A stretch of 64,000 nt of DNA from Strigamia acuminata (GCA_949358305.1 OX442314.1:11091060-11155059), one strand, 5' to 3'. Counted from the stretch's first letter, positions 21,432 to 36,100 are shown. Numbers and translations are program-made. The notes: a model not told the origin generated them from the sequence alone.

Positions 21432-24400
21432 ATGGCGACGCACATGGCGATGGAAGTTCGTGGATTCAAGTATCTTTTAGGTTATTTTCCAATTTCGAAG
21501 TGGAATATCTGCAATGGCCACAACATCAGGAGTTCAAACTTTCAGCATAAATATTTTTGTACATCTAGAATATTGTTAAATCAAAACAAACAGGTCGATA
21601 CAGAAATATGTTTAAGTAATGGGTAAGCACATGCTGGTTGAATTTATATATAAAATAATAATTATAATATAAAAACTAATTTAAAAAAAAAAATTTTTAG
21701 GAGGAATTTATACCTGACTTCCGGTAAATTAGCCAGATTTGCAGATGGCAGCGTCGTAGCCAGGGTAAATCTAATAAAAATGAAAACCAAAATTAAAATT
21801 AAAAACATTAATCAAATTAATTAATTAAATGTTTATATTTTCAGCAAGGTGACACATCAGTGCTAGTTACAGCTGTGAGCAAAGTTAGATCATCACCATC
21901 GTCATTTTTACCACTCACAGTATAATTTCCACTTTAAATTAAGTATTAGCAAGAAAAATAAAATGTTATTATAATTTATGTAGGTGGATTACCGACAAAA
22001 AGCTGCTGCTGCTGGTAGAATTCCAATAAATCACTTACGCAGAGAATTAGGATTGTCAGATAGAGAAATTTTAACGAGCAGAATGATCGGTAAGATGGAT
22101 AATGTGTGGATCCAGAAGACGGGGTGGCCATTTTGGTCTAAAAAATAAATTTTTGGTCCAAGAAGTGAATTTTTGATCCAAAAAATGAATTTTTGGTCCA
22201 AAAAATGAATTTTTGGTCCAAAAAATGAATTTTTGGTCCAAAAAATGAATTTTTGGTCCAAAAAATGAATTTTTGGTCCAAAAAATGAATTTTTGGTCCA
22301 AAAAATGAAATTTTGGTCTTAAAAATTTCACTGCTCAAGGGGATGGACATGGCTTCCATGCCCCCTACCCCCTGGATAAACGAATCAAACACAATTTATT
22401 CCATTTTTAATTAATAAAACAAATTAATTCCAGACAGATCACTTCGGCCGTTGTTTCCAAAAGGTTACAACTACGACACACAAGTGAGTTGATGCGAATG
22501 CACGAATAACATCGATAATTAACATTTAAAATCGCTTATTTGCAGATAATGTGCAATTTACTAGCTGTGGATGGGATTTTTGACCCGGATGTAATTTGTA
22601 TCAATGCAGGTAACAACAATTAATGCTAATAAATTATTTTTGTTTAAAATAAATTAATTTTTAGCTTCGGCAACTCTTGCTTTGTCCGACATACCGTGGA
22701 ATGGGCCAATCGGAGCCGTTCGTGTGGGGTTGATTGACAACGAACTAATATTGAATCCAACACGAAGAGAATTACAGAAAAGCGCTTTGAATTTGGTCGT
22801 GGTTGGCGCCGAACATAATCTTGTCGGTAAAAACATATTTTTTTATTGCTGTATATGGAAATTTATTTTTAAAAAAAAATATTTTATTGCAATTTCAGTT
22901 ATGTTAGAAGCGGCTGCTGATAATATTTTAATACAGGATTTTTTAAAAGCCATTAAAACTGGGCTCAAGGAGACGCAAATTATCATCAGGAAAATTGTCG
23001 CTTTACAGAAAACGTTGGGGGTGACGAAAAGAGAGTTTGTTTCGCCGTCACAACCGACGCCGGAGATGATGGATGCCGTGGCTTCGTAATTTAAATTGAT
23101 TTGAATGTTTAAGCGAAATTTTTGTTGATTTTATTGGTTTTTGTTGCAGATTAGCTGAAACACGAATTGAGGAAGTTTTTACAAATTATGCTCATGATAA
23201 GGTTTGTGATTAAAAATAAATTGGTTTATTAATTTTAGAAAAATAATTATTATTTGATAGTTATCTAGGGATAATGCCATTGTAGCTGTACGACAGGATG
23301 TAACGAGTAAGCTGGCTGGTAATTAATGTTGAATTGAAGGACTTTACAAACATTTTATTTATATATTTATATTTTTTTAGAATCTTTTCCAAATGATTCG
23401 CATATGCTCAATGAAATTTTTGATAAAACTACTAAGGAGTGTTTTCGGAAGTTGATAATGCAAAATAACACTAGGTAATTATTGTTTTAAGCAGATCCGG
23501 CTTGGAAAATTGCAAAGAGGAATTTTCTAGACGAAAAAATACATTTTTAGGCACTAAATAGACGAAAAAATACATTTTTAGGGACTAAATAGACGACAAA
23601 ATACATTTTTATGGACTAAATAGACGACAAAATACATTTTTATGGACTAAATAGACGACAAAATACATTTTTAGGCACTAAATAGACGACAAAATATCGT
23701 AAACTCCCAAAATTGACTTTTTTTTAGACGAAAATACACAGATTTTAAGCCAAAAACCGCAAAAATGAGCCCATATTATTGTATTAACGGAAGATATTTA
23801 TTTTCTGTACATAGATGTGACGGTCGAGGCCTAAAAGACGTCAGGAATATTTCTTGCAGCGTCGACGTTTACAAACCGCTTCACGGATCATCTTTATTTC
23901 AAAGAGGGCAAACACAGGTTTGATCAGCGACAAATTATTCCACCAACTGAATCAAATAAAAAAGAAATTCAATTTTATTTTAAATTTTTTCAAGGTTTTT
24001 TGCACATTAACATTCGATTCGCCAGAGTCTGCTCTCAGAACCGATCCAATCTCGGCGATTATGGGGTATAATATTTGACCAAATTTACATTTAACGAAAT
24101 ATTTGATTAATTTCTCGATTTATTTCATCAGCGGAATCAAAGAAAAAAATTTCATGTTGCACTACGAATTCCCTCCGTACGCAACGAAAGAAACCGGAAG
24201 GATCGGTCCTCCCGGGAGACGAGAACTCGGCCACGGATCGTTGGCTGAAAGAGCTTTACTTCCGATAATTCCAAAGAAATCGCCGTACACGATTCGCCTC
24301 ACATCCGAAGTGTTGGAATCCAACGGCTCGTCTTCCATGGCAACTGTTTGCGGCGGGAGTTTGGCATTAATGGATGCCGGAGTTGATGTGTCGAGCGCCG

Positions 24401-25671
24401 CTGCCGGTGTTGCCATCGGTTTGGTTACGACGCCCGGTGATAATGTGACGAAGATTGGAGATTATCGGTTGTTGACTGATATTTTGGTAATGTTTTGCTT
24501 GTCGTTGATGGTTAAATGTTGATTTTGTTTTGTGTTTTGTAGGGAATTGAAGACTATTTTGGCGATATGGATTTCAAAATGGCGGGAACGAAGCAAGGAA
24601 TCACGGCGCTACAAGCTGATATTAAGTTGGATGGATTGCCGATGAAAATAGTTTCTGAAGCAGTTTCACAGGCATTTGGTATTGTTTTATTTATTTTGAA
24701 GTAAACATTTCAATTTTCTTGTTTTTCTTGAAGAAATTTCAATTTTTTCTCGAATTTCTTTAAAAAAAACAATTTTTTTCCGTTTTTCTTGAAAAAATTT
24801 AATTTTTGGATTAAAAAAAATATTATAAAACTCAAATCATGTCTAATCACACTCAAACTAATATCAAATCCCATTGCTCCTATTTCAGAAGCCAAATCAG
24901 AAATACTTAAAATAATGCACGGCGTGATAAAATCACCTAGGAAGGACACTAAAGACAACTGGCCAGTATCAGGTACTTAATCCAACCAAAATAAAACAAC
25001 AAACAAACAAATAAATCCCTTTATTTTTATCCAATAGAAAAACTCGACGTTCCTGTCCACAAAAGGTCAAAACTAATCGGACTGGGAGGTTTCAATCTCC
25101 GCAAAATCGTCGCCGAAACCGGCGTGACAATAACCCCGCTAGACGAAACCAATTACACCATCTTTGCCCCGAGTCAAGCGGCTTTAAACGAAGCCAAAGA
25201 ACTAATCGACGCCCTTTTAACTCACGAGGTAATCAATAAAATTTATAAAAATAATAATACCAACAATTTTATTTCCTTTTTCTATTCTAGAAAGAGCCCG
25301 AATTGGAATTCGGTGCCATTTACACCGGCAAAATCGTGGAAATAAGAGAAACCGGCGTAATGATAATTCTCCATCCAACAATGCAGCCAACATTATTGCA
25401 TAATTCTCAATTAGATCAAAGAAAAGTAGTTGGAATTAATTATTTTCGATTTTTTTTTAAATAATTTGTCGGTATTTATTTTCAGGTAAATCATCCCAGT
25501 GCTCTTGGACTCGAAGTCGGACAGGATTTAAACGTGAAATATTTCGGAAGAGATCCAGTGAGCGGACGAATGCGTTTGTCTAGGAAAGTTCTTCAATCGG
25601 TTGGATCGTCAACTTTAAAAAATTTAAGTGAAAAGTCGAACGTGTCACTCAACCACACGCCGAACTCATAA
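21432..25671 (+). CDS. PNPT1: PNPT1, polyribonucleotide nucleotidyltransferase
   Basis: Nineteen exons: 21432-21622, 21701-21764, 21845-21919, 21984-22089, 22434-22483, 22546-22609, 22665-22826, 22899-23085, 23150-23201, 23261-23318, 23381-23474, 23815-23917, 23995-24065, 24132-24486, 24543-24678, 24889-24972, 25038-25228, 25291-25425, 25486-25671; 787 residues, human 783. It is the phosphate-dependent 3'-5' exoribonuclease of mitochondria, also linked to RNA import. Order: basic N-terminus (transit peptide), first RNase PH domain ([44 protein letters not shown]), helical linker, second RNase PH domain ([74 protein letters not shown], with the catalytic Asp region), KH domain ([12 protein letters not shown]) and S1 domain. 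All domains are complete. The start is fixed by comparison with the duplicated flank upstream. Confidence 0.96.
22131..22325. repeat. 20-bp minisatellite in PNPT1 intron 4
   Basis: About nine units of TTTTGGTCCAAAAAATGAAT, very uniform. Each TTGGTCCAA is palindromic, so the array makes long open frames on the minus strand that are not genes. Confidence 0.95.
23518..23735. repeat. 31-bp minisatellite in PNPT1 intron 11
   Basis: About six units with AAATAGACGACAAAATACA followed by TTTTTAGGCACT or TTTTTATGGACT. Confidence 0.92.
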
Positions 25672-25889
25672 ATAAATTTTATTGGGTCGTTTTGGTTATT
25701 AAAGTTGCTAATAAAATATACGAGTTTAATCATTGCGTTAATATCTCACGTGATAACAGCGTGAAAGAAGTTACACGAACTTTAGATATAGAGATATGAA
25801 CACACAAATTAAGTATTAAAAGCGTGGTGTGACAAACTGCACTAAATCGCTTTAATTTGCAATTTAATTCGGTATTAACTTTCCGTAAG

Positions 25890-28800
25890 ATGGGTAGAAA
25901 ACTCAATCAACTATTTGGGAATTTCGTAATAGTCGTTTTGTCTTGTTTGGTGAGTTTAATTGTGGTTCCAGGTCCATTTTTACCGGATATAACGCCCGAA
26001 GAATTTTCGTGAGTACTATAGACTCCATTCTCGCTTTAGTCGGGTGGTTTATCTTCTCTTGATAGGACTAATCCTCCAGTTTTGCAAGGAGATTTCGCAT
26101 TGAACGACGAGTTGGACAAAACGGAGAAAATATTTGATAATAAACTACTTCATCCCGAATGTCTAGATGAAAAAAATGGTTAAAAAGAAAATTTTTCTTC
26201 TAACATTTTAATTTTTAATTAATTAATAAATTAATTTCTCGTGTGTAGGAGCGTTTTATACTGGTTTCAGTGACGGCCGAATAGTAAAACTTCAAAATGA
26301 CAACGTTGAAACTATTTTCCGATCCGGTGGAGTAAATTGCGGTAAAAAATTAATTAATTAATTAATTTCCAACATTTTTAATCGCACAAATTCGGTTGGT
26401 ACAGATAAGAAAAGCGAAGGTTGCGGTCGACCGACCGGGCTCAGATTCGACCAAAATGGCGCCCTAGTTGTTGCAGATGGTTTAAAAGGACTTTACAAAC
26501 TCGATGTTGAAACCGGTACAAAACAACTCATTAATTATCATCAATCATCTCGATATTATAAGTTTTAAATAATAAAAAAACCAACAAACATAATCAATCT
26601 TCGTGCATTGTTCCCAATTGTATAGGCGCGATGACATCACTCTACTCCATTAATAATCCCATTGACGACAAGCTGTCCAAAGGTCCAAATCATCTGGACA
26701 TCAGTAGTCATGGCGACATTTATTTTTCCGACGTTTCGACCAAATGGCCCTCAAGTTCATTCCCCAATGAATTCTTTGAAGTCGCCCCCAACGGCAGGTG
26801 TTTTACGCCTTAAAACATTCCCAAACGCAATTAATCCTTCAATAAATTCAATTTCTATTGCAGAGTTTTGCATTATGACCCAAAAACCAAATCAACTCAA
26901 ACATTGACTGACAATTTATACTTCCCAAATGGTGTCCAATTATCACCACAAGAGGACTATTTACTCATTGCTCAGTCAACTAAGTACAACATACTCAAGT
27001 AGGTGGTCAAATTAACGAGTTAATTGCATCGTATTCAAGCTGTGTTTGATTTAGGTACCACCTCAAAGGCCCTAAGAAGGGTCAAACCGAGGTCTTTATT
27101 GACAACTTACCTGGGATACCTGACAACATTCACAGGACAAGCAGGGGCACTTATTGGGTAGCATTGGTGGGAGTGAGATATGCAGGAAAGCAATCTTTTC
27201 CAGAGAGATTTGGATCATACCCTTTAATTCGCAAAGTGACAGGCCGTTTTATTGCCTTGACTCATAGTGCTTTCCAGTGGATCATTCAGACTGTACAAAA
27301 TAAATATTTGTACCAACTAAACACAAGGGTAAATTTTTAGATTTAAGTAAGAAGTCAATGTGCCTATGTGCAAGTTGGGCTGATGGGCCCTTTAGCAGAA
27401 CCATAGCTAGGATTTTCGGAACTTGGCGAGATACATGATCACTATTTTCATCCCTTATGGGCCCCCTAAGCTCGTGGGCCCATGTCAATCGCTTTCGCTT
27501 CACCTCTGGGGCACTGGGATTCAGTAAATTGAACGAGTTTTACAGCAAAGCCACCCCAATAGTCATATAAGCGTACAGTGGAGCCTCGAGATTTTGCTTC
27601 CCTCGCTTTTTACTATTGTTTCCAGCCCAAATAATAACCATAGTGATGATTATTATTGTTGTTTACTCTAAATAAACAATAACTGCTTCAAAATTGTACT
27701 TACGAACGAGATGTTTGCGACCGATCTATCGGAAATCCAAGATGGCTGCCAACAATGCCCGATTTGCACGAGTTTACTCGTTACACAAGGATTTAAACTA
27801 CCTATTTAGGTCGTTTATTTTCAGCCCGTTTAAACCCATTTAAACGAGCTTTTAAACGAGAATCTCGTTTAAAAGTTCGTGCAAACGGGTTTAAACGATC
27901 GTTTAGGAGTTGTTTAATGCGCCTACTAGGCGCATTCGAAAAGTCATTTAAACGAGTGTAAACGTGTTTACACTCGTTTTCACACGACATTTACACGAAT
28001 TAATTCGTGCAAATGTCGTGTAAACTGGTTAAACGGAAACGGCCTGTACGCCACGTTTCCGTTTAAAATCTCCGTGCAACGAGTTTTCTCGTACAAATCG
28101 GGTCTTGCTGGCAGCCATCTTGGATTTTCGTTAGATCGGTTGGAACGATGTCGATCGCAAGAACAATTTTGTAGCAGGTATTAGCCGCATTCTTGCGATC
28201 GAATGCGGCCGATGTTCGACCGCATTTGTACGATCGAATGCGGCCGACGTTCGACCGACGTTCGGCCGCATTTGTACAATCGAATGCGGCCGACGTTCGG
28301 CCGACGTTCGGCCGCGTTTGTGCGATCTAATGCGGCCGGCGTTTGTGCGATCTAATGCGGCCGGTGTTCGGCCGCATTTGTGCGATTGAGGCGAATGTTC
28401 AGCCGATTCCCGTTCTTAAATAAATATTAATGATAAAAATAATTAAAATAAATTTACATTTTATAATCATGTTTTTATAATCTCCTGTTTTTTTTTAGAG
28501 TAAACAACAACAATAATGACTATGGTTATTATTTGGACTAATTTAATATTTACACTTGAATTTACACTGAATTTTGCACAGAAATTTATTTTGATACTCG
28601 AAAATTGGGTCGTTTAACTTGACATTTACACTACCAGTTGCACTGGTCGTTTAGTGCAAATTAGTTTTCGAATGCGCCTACTGTTTATACAAACGATCGG
28701 TTATCGAAACAGCAGTAAGTGCTTTTTTATCAATTTTTTAGTGATTTTTATCGATTTTTATCGATTTTTTAGGGATTTTTATCGATTTTTTAAGTGATTT

Positions 28801-29301
28801 ACCGGTATATCAATTTTTATAGTCATTTTTAAAAATTCGTTACAACAAAAATTCGTTATATCGGGTTTGTAATTACGAGATTTGACTGTATTGGCCTTTT
28901 TATAGTTCCACTACTGTCTTAATCTCCAACAATAAAAACACTGGTTGGACCTTGCTGTAACAGTTTAGCCCAATATGGTGGGACCTTGTTTTGACCACAT
29001 TTGGTGTACATAATATTTTTTTGTGCTATTTTGTCCCCATTAAGCGATTGCTGAGGCCACAAGACCACACACAACTGAACTTCACCTATTTTTATTCCAG
29101 TTTCAATCTTTTAAACTCGATCTACTACTTGGTCCACACCATGGCATTGTCTTTGAAATCGACCAAACAGGCAAAATCATCAAATCCCTCCAATCACCAT
29201 CAGGCCACATCCACCACATCAGCCATGTGCTTGAGCATCAGGACCACCTGTACCTCCAATCTCCATTCAACTTATACATAGGCAAAATGAAAATAAAATA
29301 A
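25890..29301 (+). CDS. APMAP/strictosidine-synthase-like protein, copy A
   Basis: Eight exons: 25890-26008, 26066-26178, 26249-26341, 26405-26515, 26626-26797, 26864-26998, 27055-27328, 29101-29301; 405 residues. A short cytoplasmic N-terminus and one membrane segment (FVIVVLSCLVSLIVV) precede a six-bladed propeller, as in vertebrate APMAP, a type II membrane protein with arylesterase activity. Family motifs seen: CGRPTGLRFDQNGALVVADG, KGLYKLDVETG, IYFSDVSTKW, YFPNGVQLSPQEDYLLIAQS, LPGIPDNI and RGTYWVALVG, and a last exon with SLQSPSGHI. First of five tandem copies with shared exon phases. Intron 7 is 1.77 kb because of inserted repeats, while the others are under 120 bp. Substrate unknown; plant-type strictosidine synthesis is not implied. 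Confidence 0.92.
27544..28690. mobile_element. nested inverted-repeat elements in copy A intron 7
   Basis: Several arms are inverted copies: 27627-27670 against 28497-28537 (AAATAATAACCATAGT and complement), 27690-27780 against 28077-28170 (AGATGGCTGCCA and complement), and TAGGCGCATTCGAAAA at 27925 against its complement at 28667-28681. Between 28190 and 28390 are tandem units of GATCGAATGCGGCCGACGTT type. No coding capacity. The TAGGCGCATTC terminus is shared with the element at 46304. Confidence 0.75.
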
Positions 29302-29546
29302 CTAAATAAACAAATAAAAACTAAAACCAATAAACACCAACTGGAATATGTATTGATAAATCTAAAAATAAAGAGATAAAGAAACCATAAAATAATAATA
29401 ATAATTTCTTTTCCTCAATTGATCATCCATCTAATCCCACCCTATTCCATTGCATTTCTATTCACAAAATATCCTGGTTCCAGAAGAGGGCGCACAGTCA
29501 GATTTAAAGTGATATCAAATTAGTACTCGCCTCAGCTATCACCAGA

Positions 29547-29752
29547 ATGAGTTCAGAGACGAATAAGGCTGAACCGGAGCAGAAAACCAAGGATAAGTCA
29601 ACGACTGAACCCGAGCCCAAAACAGTCTTGTCTTGGTTTAAGCCTGTCTATCTTTTAATCCCGATTTTTGTTCTACCGCCAATTGCAATCGCAATACTCA
29701 CCTACGTGCCTTTCTATCCGGACGTTGAGCCGCAGCCCTTCAGGTAAATAAA

Positions 29753-29792
<40 letters not shown>

Positions 29793-30144
29793 AACGGAAA
29801 CTTTTTAATGATTCTTTTGAAGACCACCGAGCTCACCGGAGTTCGTGGGTGCGTTGAAGCCGAACAGTGACCTCAACAGTGCGGAATTGTTATTTGACGA
29901 CCTCGTTGGAGCAGAGTCCATTGTGTTCATTAAGGGTAAGATCTAAGATTACAGATTACAGATATCGAATTAAAGTTACGAATCATTTGTCAATTTTGGA
30001 AATATTTTTAAATAAAATCAACTGGTACTTAAACAGACCACTAAAATAAATAAACCAAAACCAACCCTAAAAAAAAGCAAGTAACACAAAGTAAGGGGTA
30101 ATAAATCCCTTCATGCCAAATATATCAACATATCATGACGCACG

Positions 30145-30189
<45 letters not shown>

Positions 30190-33100
30190 TAGAAAAGTAT
30201 TTAATTTAATATACAATCTGTAAAACTTTCTAAAGTCTCTCCGCCCCCCAAACGGTTGCATCAATTTTTCAAAGGATTGAAAGGAACTTTCCTTTATTTT
30301 TGCCATCTGTTTATTAGATTTATTCATAGCGGAAAAACTAATTTCTGTACCATTTTACGGTTGTTAATCATTAAATGTCATATTTACATTGAAATGCATG
30401 ACAGCATAACCTTGCATTTGAGGAAGAAAAAATTAGTTAAACGCAACGCAGAGTCTGTTCACACTATCGTAGACATGTGCGTTATTATTTTCGTGCGAGA
30501 CTTTATTTCGCAACAACGCTGAACAACATGACAACGCCAAAAAAACGCGATACCGCGCTAACAAAAAAAAACTGCCAAATGCCGCAAATACTGCTCACGT
30601 TCCGAAAGATAGCAATAACTCCAGCCAGAAACCATCGTTTTTGGTGTTATTGCTGCGTTATTGCGTTGTTCGGCGTTGTTGCGTTATGTCGGAATAACGC
30701 AATGCGTTATTCCGGCAATAATACGTTGCGTTATTGTCAAAAAATAACTTTGGGCGTTATTTTGGCAACGCACACAGACCTAGTTCACACTGCACGTGTG
30801 AACAGAGCTGAAACAATTGATGTTGAATCTGGCCAATCAGATGGTTTCAATGAAACCTGGAATTGGATCTAGTTCCAGAACTAGTTCCAGAATCCAAAAA
30901 TGTCGGCCTGTTTCCATGTGGCAAAGTCTCGCCAACCAGACGTGAATCGACGAGAGTTGGAGTCGATCGTGACTGGTTGGCCGCAAGACCTTTCCTTGCG
31001 TTACGTCGCTTACTTCTACTTGGAGTTGAAGCAGGAAATGGCGGCAACGTCAAGAATTTTTGAACGCAAGCAGCTTGCGTTGCGTCAGTTTTCCTGCGTT
31101 GCATCTAGTGTGAACACAAATGTGAACCTAGCTTAACCCTCAGATGGGCAACAATGTACCAATTTTGGGACAACACTCTTCTTGAATAGGAAAACTTTTT
31201 TTTGGTTTAATATAATTTTCTGAAAATTTCTGATTTTGTTCACACAACGATAATGTTTGTTTCCAAAAAAATTTGGAGTGTTCTGTACATTATTTATTTA
31301 TTTATTCATCTTTGAAAATTCTGCCCCTTAGAATTTCCAGCTTAAATTTAAGTTGGCTTCTCCCAATCTTCTAAAAGCGCTTCTACTTAGTGCTTCCAAT
31401 TTTTATCAGCAGACACCATATGGCGCTAGTAGTCCAACACATGTAGTTACGGTTATGACGGTTCCATTTCTGGCTAAAATATACATTTAAAGTTAATTTT
31501 TTTTGGATAAATTTAACTTTTCCAGTTAAAATTAAATTTTTTAAGATAAATTAAACTTTTTCACTTCAAATTAATTTTCTTGGCTCAACAACAGTAGCGC
31601 CAAGTGCGACAATTTTTCGCACTATCCTAACAGCGCTTAAGCTAACGGCCTTCCGGATTTAATTATTTTGTCCCAAATTTGGTGCATTATGGCACCAAAG
31701 TGTCGTCTTTGGAGGGTGACCATCTGAGGGTTAAAGGCATGATTGAGTGGTGCAACAGCACATCGCGCCAAAACTTCAAATTAAACGACTAACTGAAAGG
31801 TCGCATAAAAAGACCGATCTCAATTTTTGTGCATTCAAACCAAAATACGACTGAGTGAACAAAAAACCACACTGGACACTGGTTGACTTGGACCCGCTGT
31901 TTCCAAACATTTCTGTTGAACCTTGTAGTGAGGTGATTGCCAAAATCCAATCAAATTGCTGTCTTCAGGATCCCTGGGAGCAAGTTCAGGCCTTGGTAAA
32001 TGGGCAAACCGGCTAAAAATCGACTGATGTCAAAAACATTTGCTGCTCCTATTGCAAAAAATTAGTTTTTGTGACATGAACGTGGAGTAAATAACTGGAC
32101 ATTTTGGAAATTTGAATATGACTATTTTATTTTAAGCAAATTACATAGGTGGCACTACTAGAGTAAGGCCATGGGCAGTCGGCCTTGCAGAGGATTAGCC
32201 ATATGTTCAACTTGCCCCCTGAAATCTTTCATTTGATTGATATATTTTTTGTTTCTAGGATATTTATACACAGGATTATTAAATGGCAAAATCATCAAGA
32301 TCAAGGATGAATCGATGGAAACGTTTGTTGATTGTGGTAATTTTTATAAAAGAAAATTTTGTATTTTTTTTTTACATTTATAATTTATTTAGATGAAAAG
32401 AAAGATGATGATTGTGGACGTCCATTGGGTCTACGAACAGATGCAGAGTCTAAAACTCTATATGTTGCAGATTGCTTCAAAGGTCTCTACAAACTGGACC
32501 TCGCCTCAAGTAATTTCTCTTTTTTTTCTTCCGCTTTATTGAAATTTTAGAATTTTTTTTTTTACATTTGCACCAGAAAATGTTACCATCCTCCACTCAG
32601 CAATGACTTCTATTGCTGGTCAACCGAGCGGACTGATTGACGACCTGGCACTGACAAAGGAGGGCGATATTTATTTCACAGACGCAAGCTCTAAATGGGG
32701 TTTCGGACAAATGCATTTGGATTTTGCTGAATCTGCAGCAAATGGAAGGTACCAACATTCTCAGCCTCAATAATTCAGTGTTAGACTTGGCTTGCCAGGG
32801 TTTGAATCACGCTGTAACAACAAACAAGTCACTGACTCATTGAAGCAAAGGAAAGCTACTTTTGCATAATGTATACTCTAGTTGCAGTCAAAAAGGCACT
32901 TTACAAGATGTCGTCCCATTGGTCGAGCCAGTTTACTGGTGTAGTTATCCGGAAAAGTAGACCCAAACACAAGAATTGCATTACAATGTACAGACATTGT
33001 AATCGATTGCTTAGGCAACGGCCAAAAATTCAAAATTCCAGACGAAGGAACCAATAAACATAACAAACATGAGTTTGACATTTTTATATGCGTAAAACTT

Positions 33101-36100
33101 TATTTCAATGATGGAAATAACATTTTATATTAAGAAAAATCAAAATAACGTTAACTAAACTAGTCATAACAAGCAAAACAATACATAAAAATCAAAACTA
33201 CATCTCCTAGTAGTAGTACACAGTCTGGAGTTAGTAGTAAACTGGCTCGACCAATGGGACGACATCTTGTAAAGTGCCTTTTTGACTGCAACTAGAGTAT
33301 AGTGATCGAGTATTGCAACCGCACATGGTGCCCTAACTTAAGGGGTGCATTAATGTATCCCAAATTCACCGACTATACTCTGAACCGACATAAAGTTGTC
33401 CTATTTCCAGCCGTATTACGCCTAACTGTGGACTGTGCTCTACTACGCAGAAAAGTAGGTCTGTGTCAAAGCATCACCTTTGACAATGAAACAAGTGTTG
33501 GTAATCGACCACAATGTCTGGAATTCCATTACAATTCTGGTGTTTTGTCGGTTCAGAGTATAGCTCAGTGGTTCCCAAACTGTGCAGTGTGCACTGCATC
33601 GGGCCTACAAGGACGCTGGACTAACTTGCAGGGGCACCGTGAACCAAAAAAGTTTGGGGACCACTGGACTAGCTGAAAGGTCGCAGAAAAAGAACGATTT
33701 TAGTTTTCGTGCATTCAAAACAATGTACACCTATGGACAAAAAAATCTTCACATGCTGTCAGGCTACTTCAGTTCCAAATGTGAAGATTTTTTTGACCAT
33801 AGGTGTACAACGAAGTAAACAAAAAAGTTTGCACAGGGAGTTGGTAGACCTGGAGCATTCTGTCACGACTTTCTTTGAGAACCAACTTCGCATTTTAAGT
33901 GGCAATTGATGTACAGGGATGAGAAACAACTGGGATTTCCAGTAGGTCACCCATTCAAGTAATGACCCTTTTAATGCTGCTTAGCTTGTGGATTCTAATG
34001 AGAACAGGTAATCAGGATGGTGAGCTGCTTTTTAAATAAACATCTCAAAACTAACTTGTTTACTATGCGCATTGCATTATAATCATAATCATCTCAAAAA
34101 CTGCAAAGCTATAAAAATACACCGTAAAAGAGTTAAGACAACGTTGGGGCGGTTTGGAGCATAAGTCAGTCCAGAAAAGACTGCAGATCAAACCAAGGCC
34201 AAGAATAATTCCACAAGCAGGAAATACAAATTACAACAAACAAGAGACATTTCTACAATGGTTTAAAGCTGGTTTGATTGTTGCTATAAACTTTTAAAAA
34301 AATAATTACACAAAAAAAGAAGTTTCCTGTGCAATGCTGACAATACTCACAAACTAAAAATATATTTAAACCATCAAACATGCTACTACATTTTAAGAAC
34401 ATTCAACCCTACTGCTAACCCTTATGTTGCAACTAAAGATACAGGGCTGCACATGCCAAACTTGCTTGGCCGACCGCTGCTACACTCCATATTAGATGTA
34501 AATGACCTCTGCAGATAAAATTAGATTCAGATTGCAGGGATGATTCAACTATCTACAATTTTATGACCATTTTTGAGGTCACAGAGTCCTGAGATGATTT
34601 AAGCTGTGTGGTTCATCCAAACATAGCATATCCAGACAGCTGAATAGTTCAGATAGGACCGCAGGACAAAACCCAATCAATCTTTATCTTAACAACAGAG
34701 TTTATGCTTTCCTGACTTGATATGAGAAGTATAGGGACAGGGAAAGGGGAAAGGTGTGTTGCAAAGTAATACAAGAAGAAAAAATGAATTCTAACTGTGG
34801 AATTATTTCAAAGCAGTGCTGGACTGGCCTGGCGGGCTACCAGAAATTTCCCAGTGGCCGATGGCGGGCCTTTCGTAGCCAGTCATTGTGGCCCGGTACT
34901 AAATTTATACCCAGTCCAGCCCTAATTCAAAGAGGCAGCTGCGTCAATATTAACTTGAATGATAAACAACAACTGTATAAGAATGGCTGAAAAATTTAAT
35001 GAATTACAATTAAACATTTTGTTTGGTTTCAATCACCAATCACAGTTAAAGGTACAGTGATGTACGTTGCAACACACCTAAAACATCTTAAAAATACAAA
35101 ATCATTTAGAACTTTGGAATGCAATGAATTACGCGATGAATCACGCGATTGCTTGACGACCGCGTGATTACTTGACGACCGCCCAATTGTCGCCCAATGA
35201 GTTGGCCACGCGATTACTTAGCACACGATTAGCTGTCCGCGCAATTACCCGTCCAAGCAATTACGTGTCCAAGCAATTGTGTGTCCACATGATTAGCTGT
35301 ACACGATGGGTAGTCGCGCGATGAATAGTCGCTGTACCAGGGAAAGGCTACACTTGGTAATACTATACCATTTGCATGGGAGTTATACACTTTCCGAACT
35401 CAAGAAGAGCCCTGGAAGCTGGGCTCCCATTGGCCTACTTGGAACTGCAATGCAACTACTGCTACACTAGTGAGATAGCTCGGCCAATGGGAGCCCAGCT
35501 TCCAGGGCTCTTCTTGAGTTCGGAAAGAGTATAGTAGTATCTCGCTGTAACGGCAACTATGTTTGGACCACAGTGTAAATCATCTCTGTATCCTACACTT
35601 TTCTCCGGGGCTTGTCTTAGACCATGCATCCGTAGGCCCGATTATGAAATGGTCCAAATAATTCAGTCTATACTAATTTGTTTGTAGGATTCTGCACTAC
35701 GATCCACGCACAAGCAGCACAAGAGTCCTCTTGGATAAATTACATTTCCCGAATGGGATACAGTTAGAAGCAGGAGGAGACTCGTTTCTTTTTATTGAAT
35801 CTTCCCGACATCGGATATTAAGGTTTCCAAACAAACACCACCTAAAAGCTTATAATATCTAAAACTTTTCATCATTTAGATATCACTTACGCGGACCTAA
35901 TCAAGGTGGCGTTGAAATTTTCGCTGATAATTTACCCGGAATTCCTGACAATCTTCGGGAATCAGGTCGAGGCACATATTGGGTGGCTCTAATTGTTCCT
36001 CGTGTTGCTGGAAAACCGTCATTTTCTGAAATTTTTGCACCATTTCCCTGGCTAAGAAAATTGATAATCCGAGCACCGTATCTCGCAACCGTTCCATTCC

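Noticed and set aside
22031-22392. Three long minus-strand open frames with [11 protein letters not shown]-type repeats
   Set aside because: They are translations of the 20-bp minisatellite in PNPT1 intron 4.
23995-24065. Possible frameshift at the T run starting PNPT1 exon 13
   Set aside because: Recounting gives six T, so the frame V-F-C is intact.
30477-31136. Overlapping plus-strand frames rich in basic residues
   Set aside because: They lie in a repeat-derived region with no splice logic and no recognisable protein.
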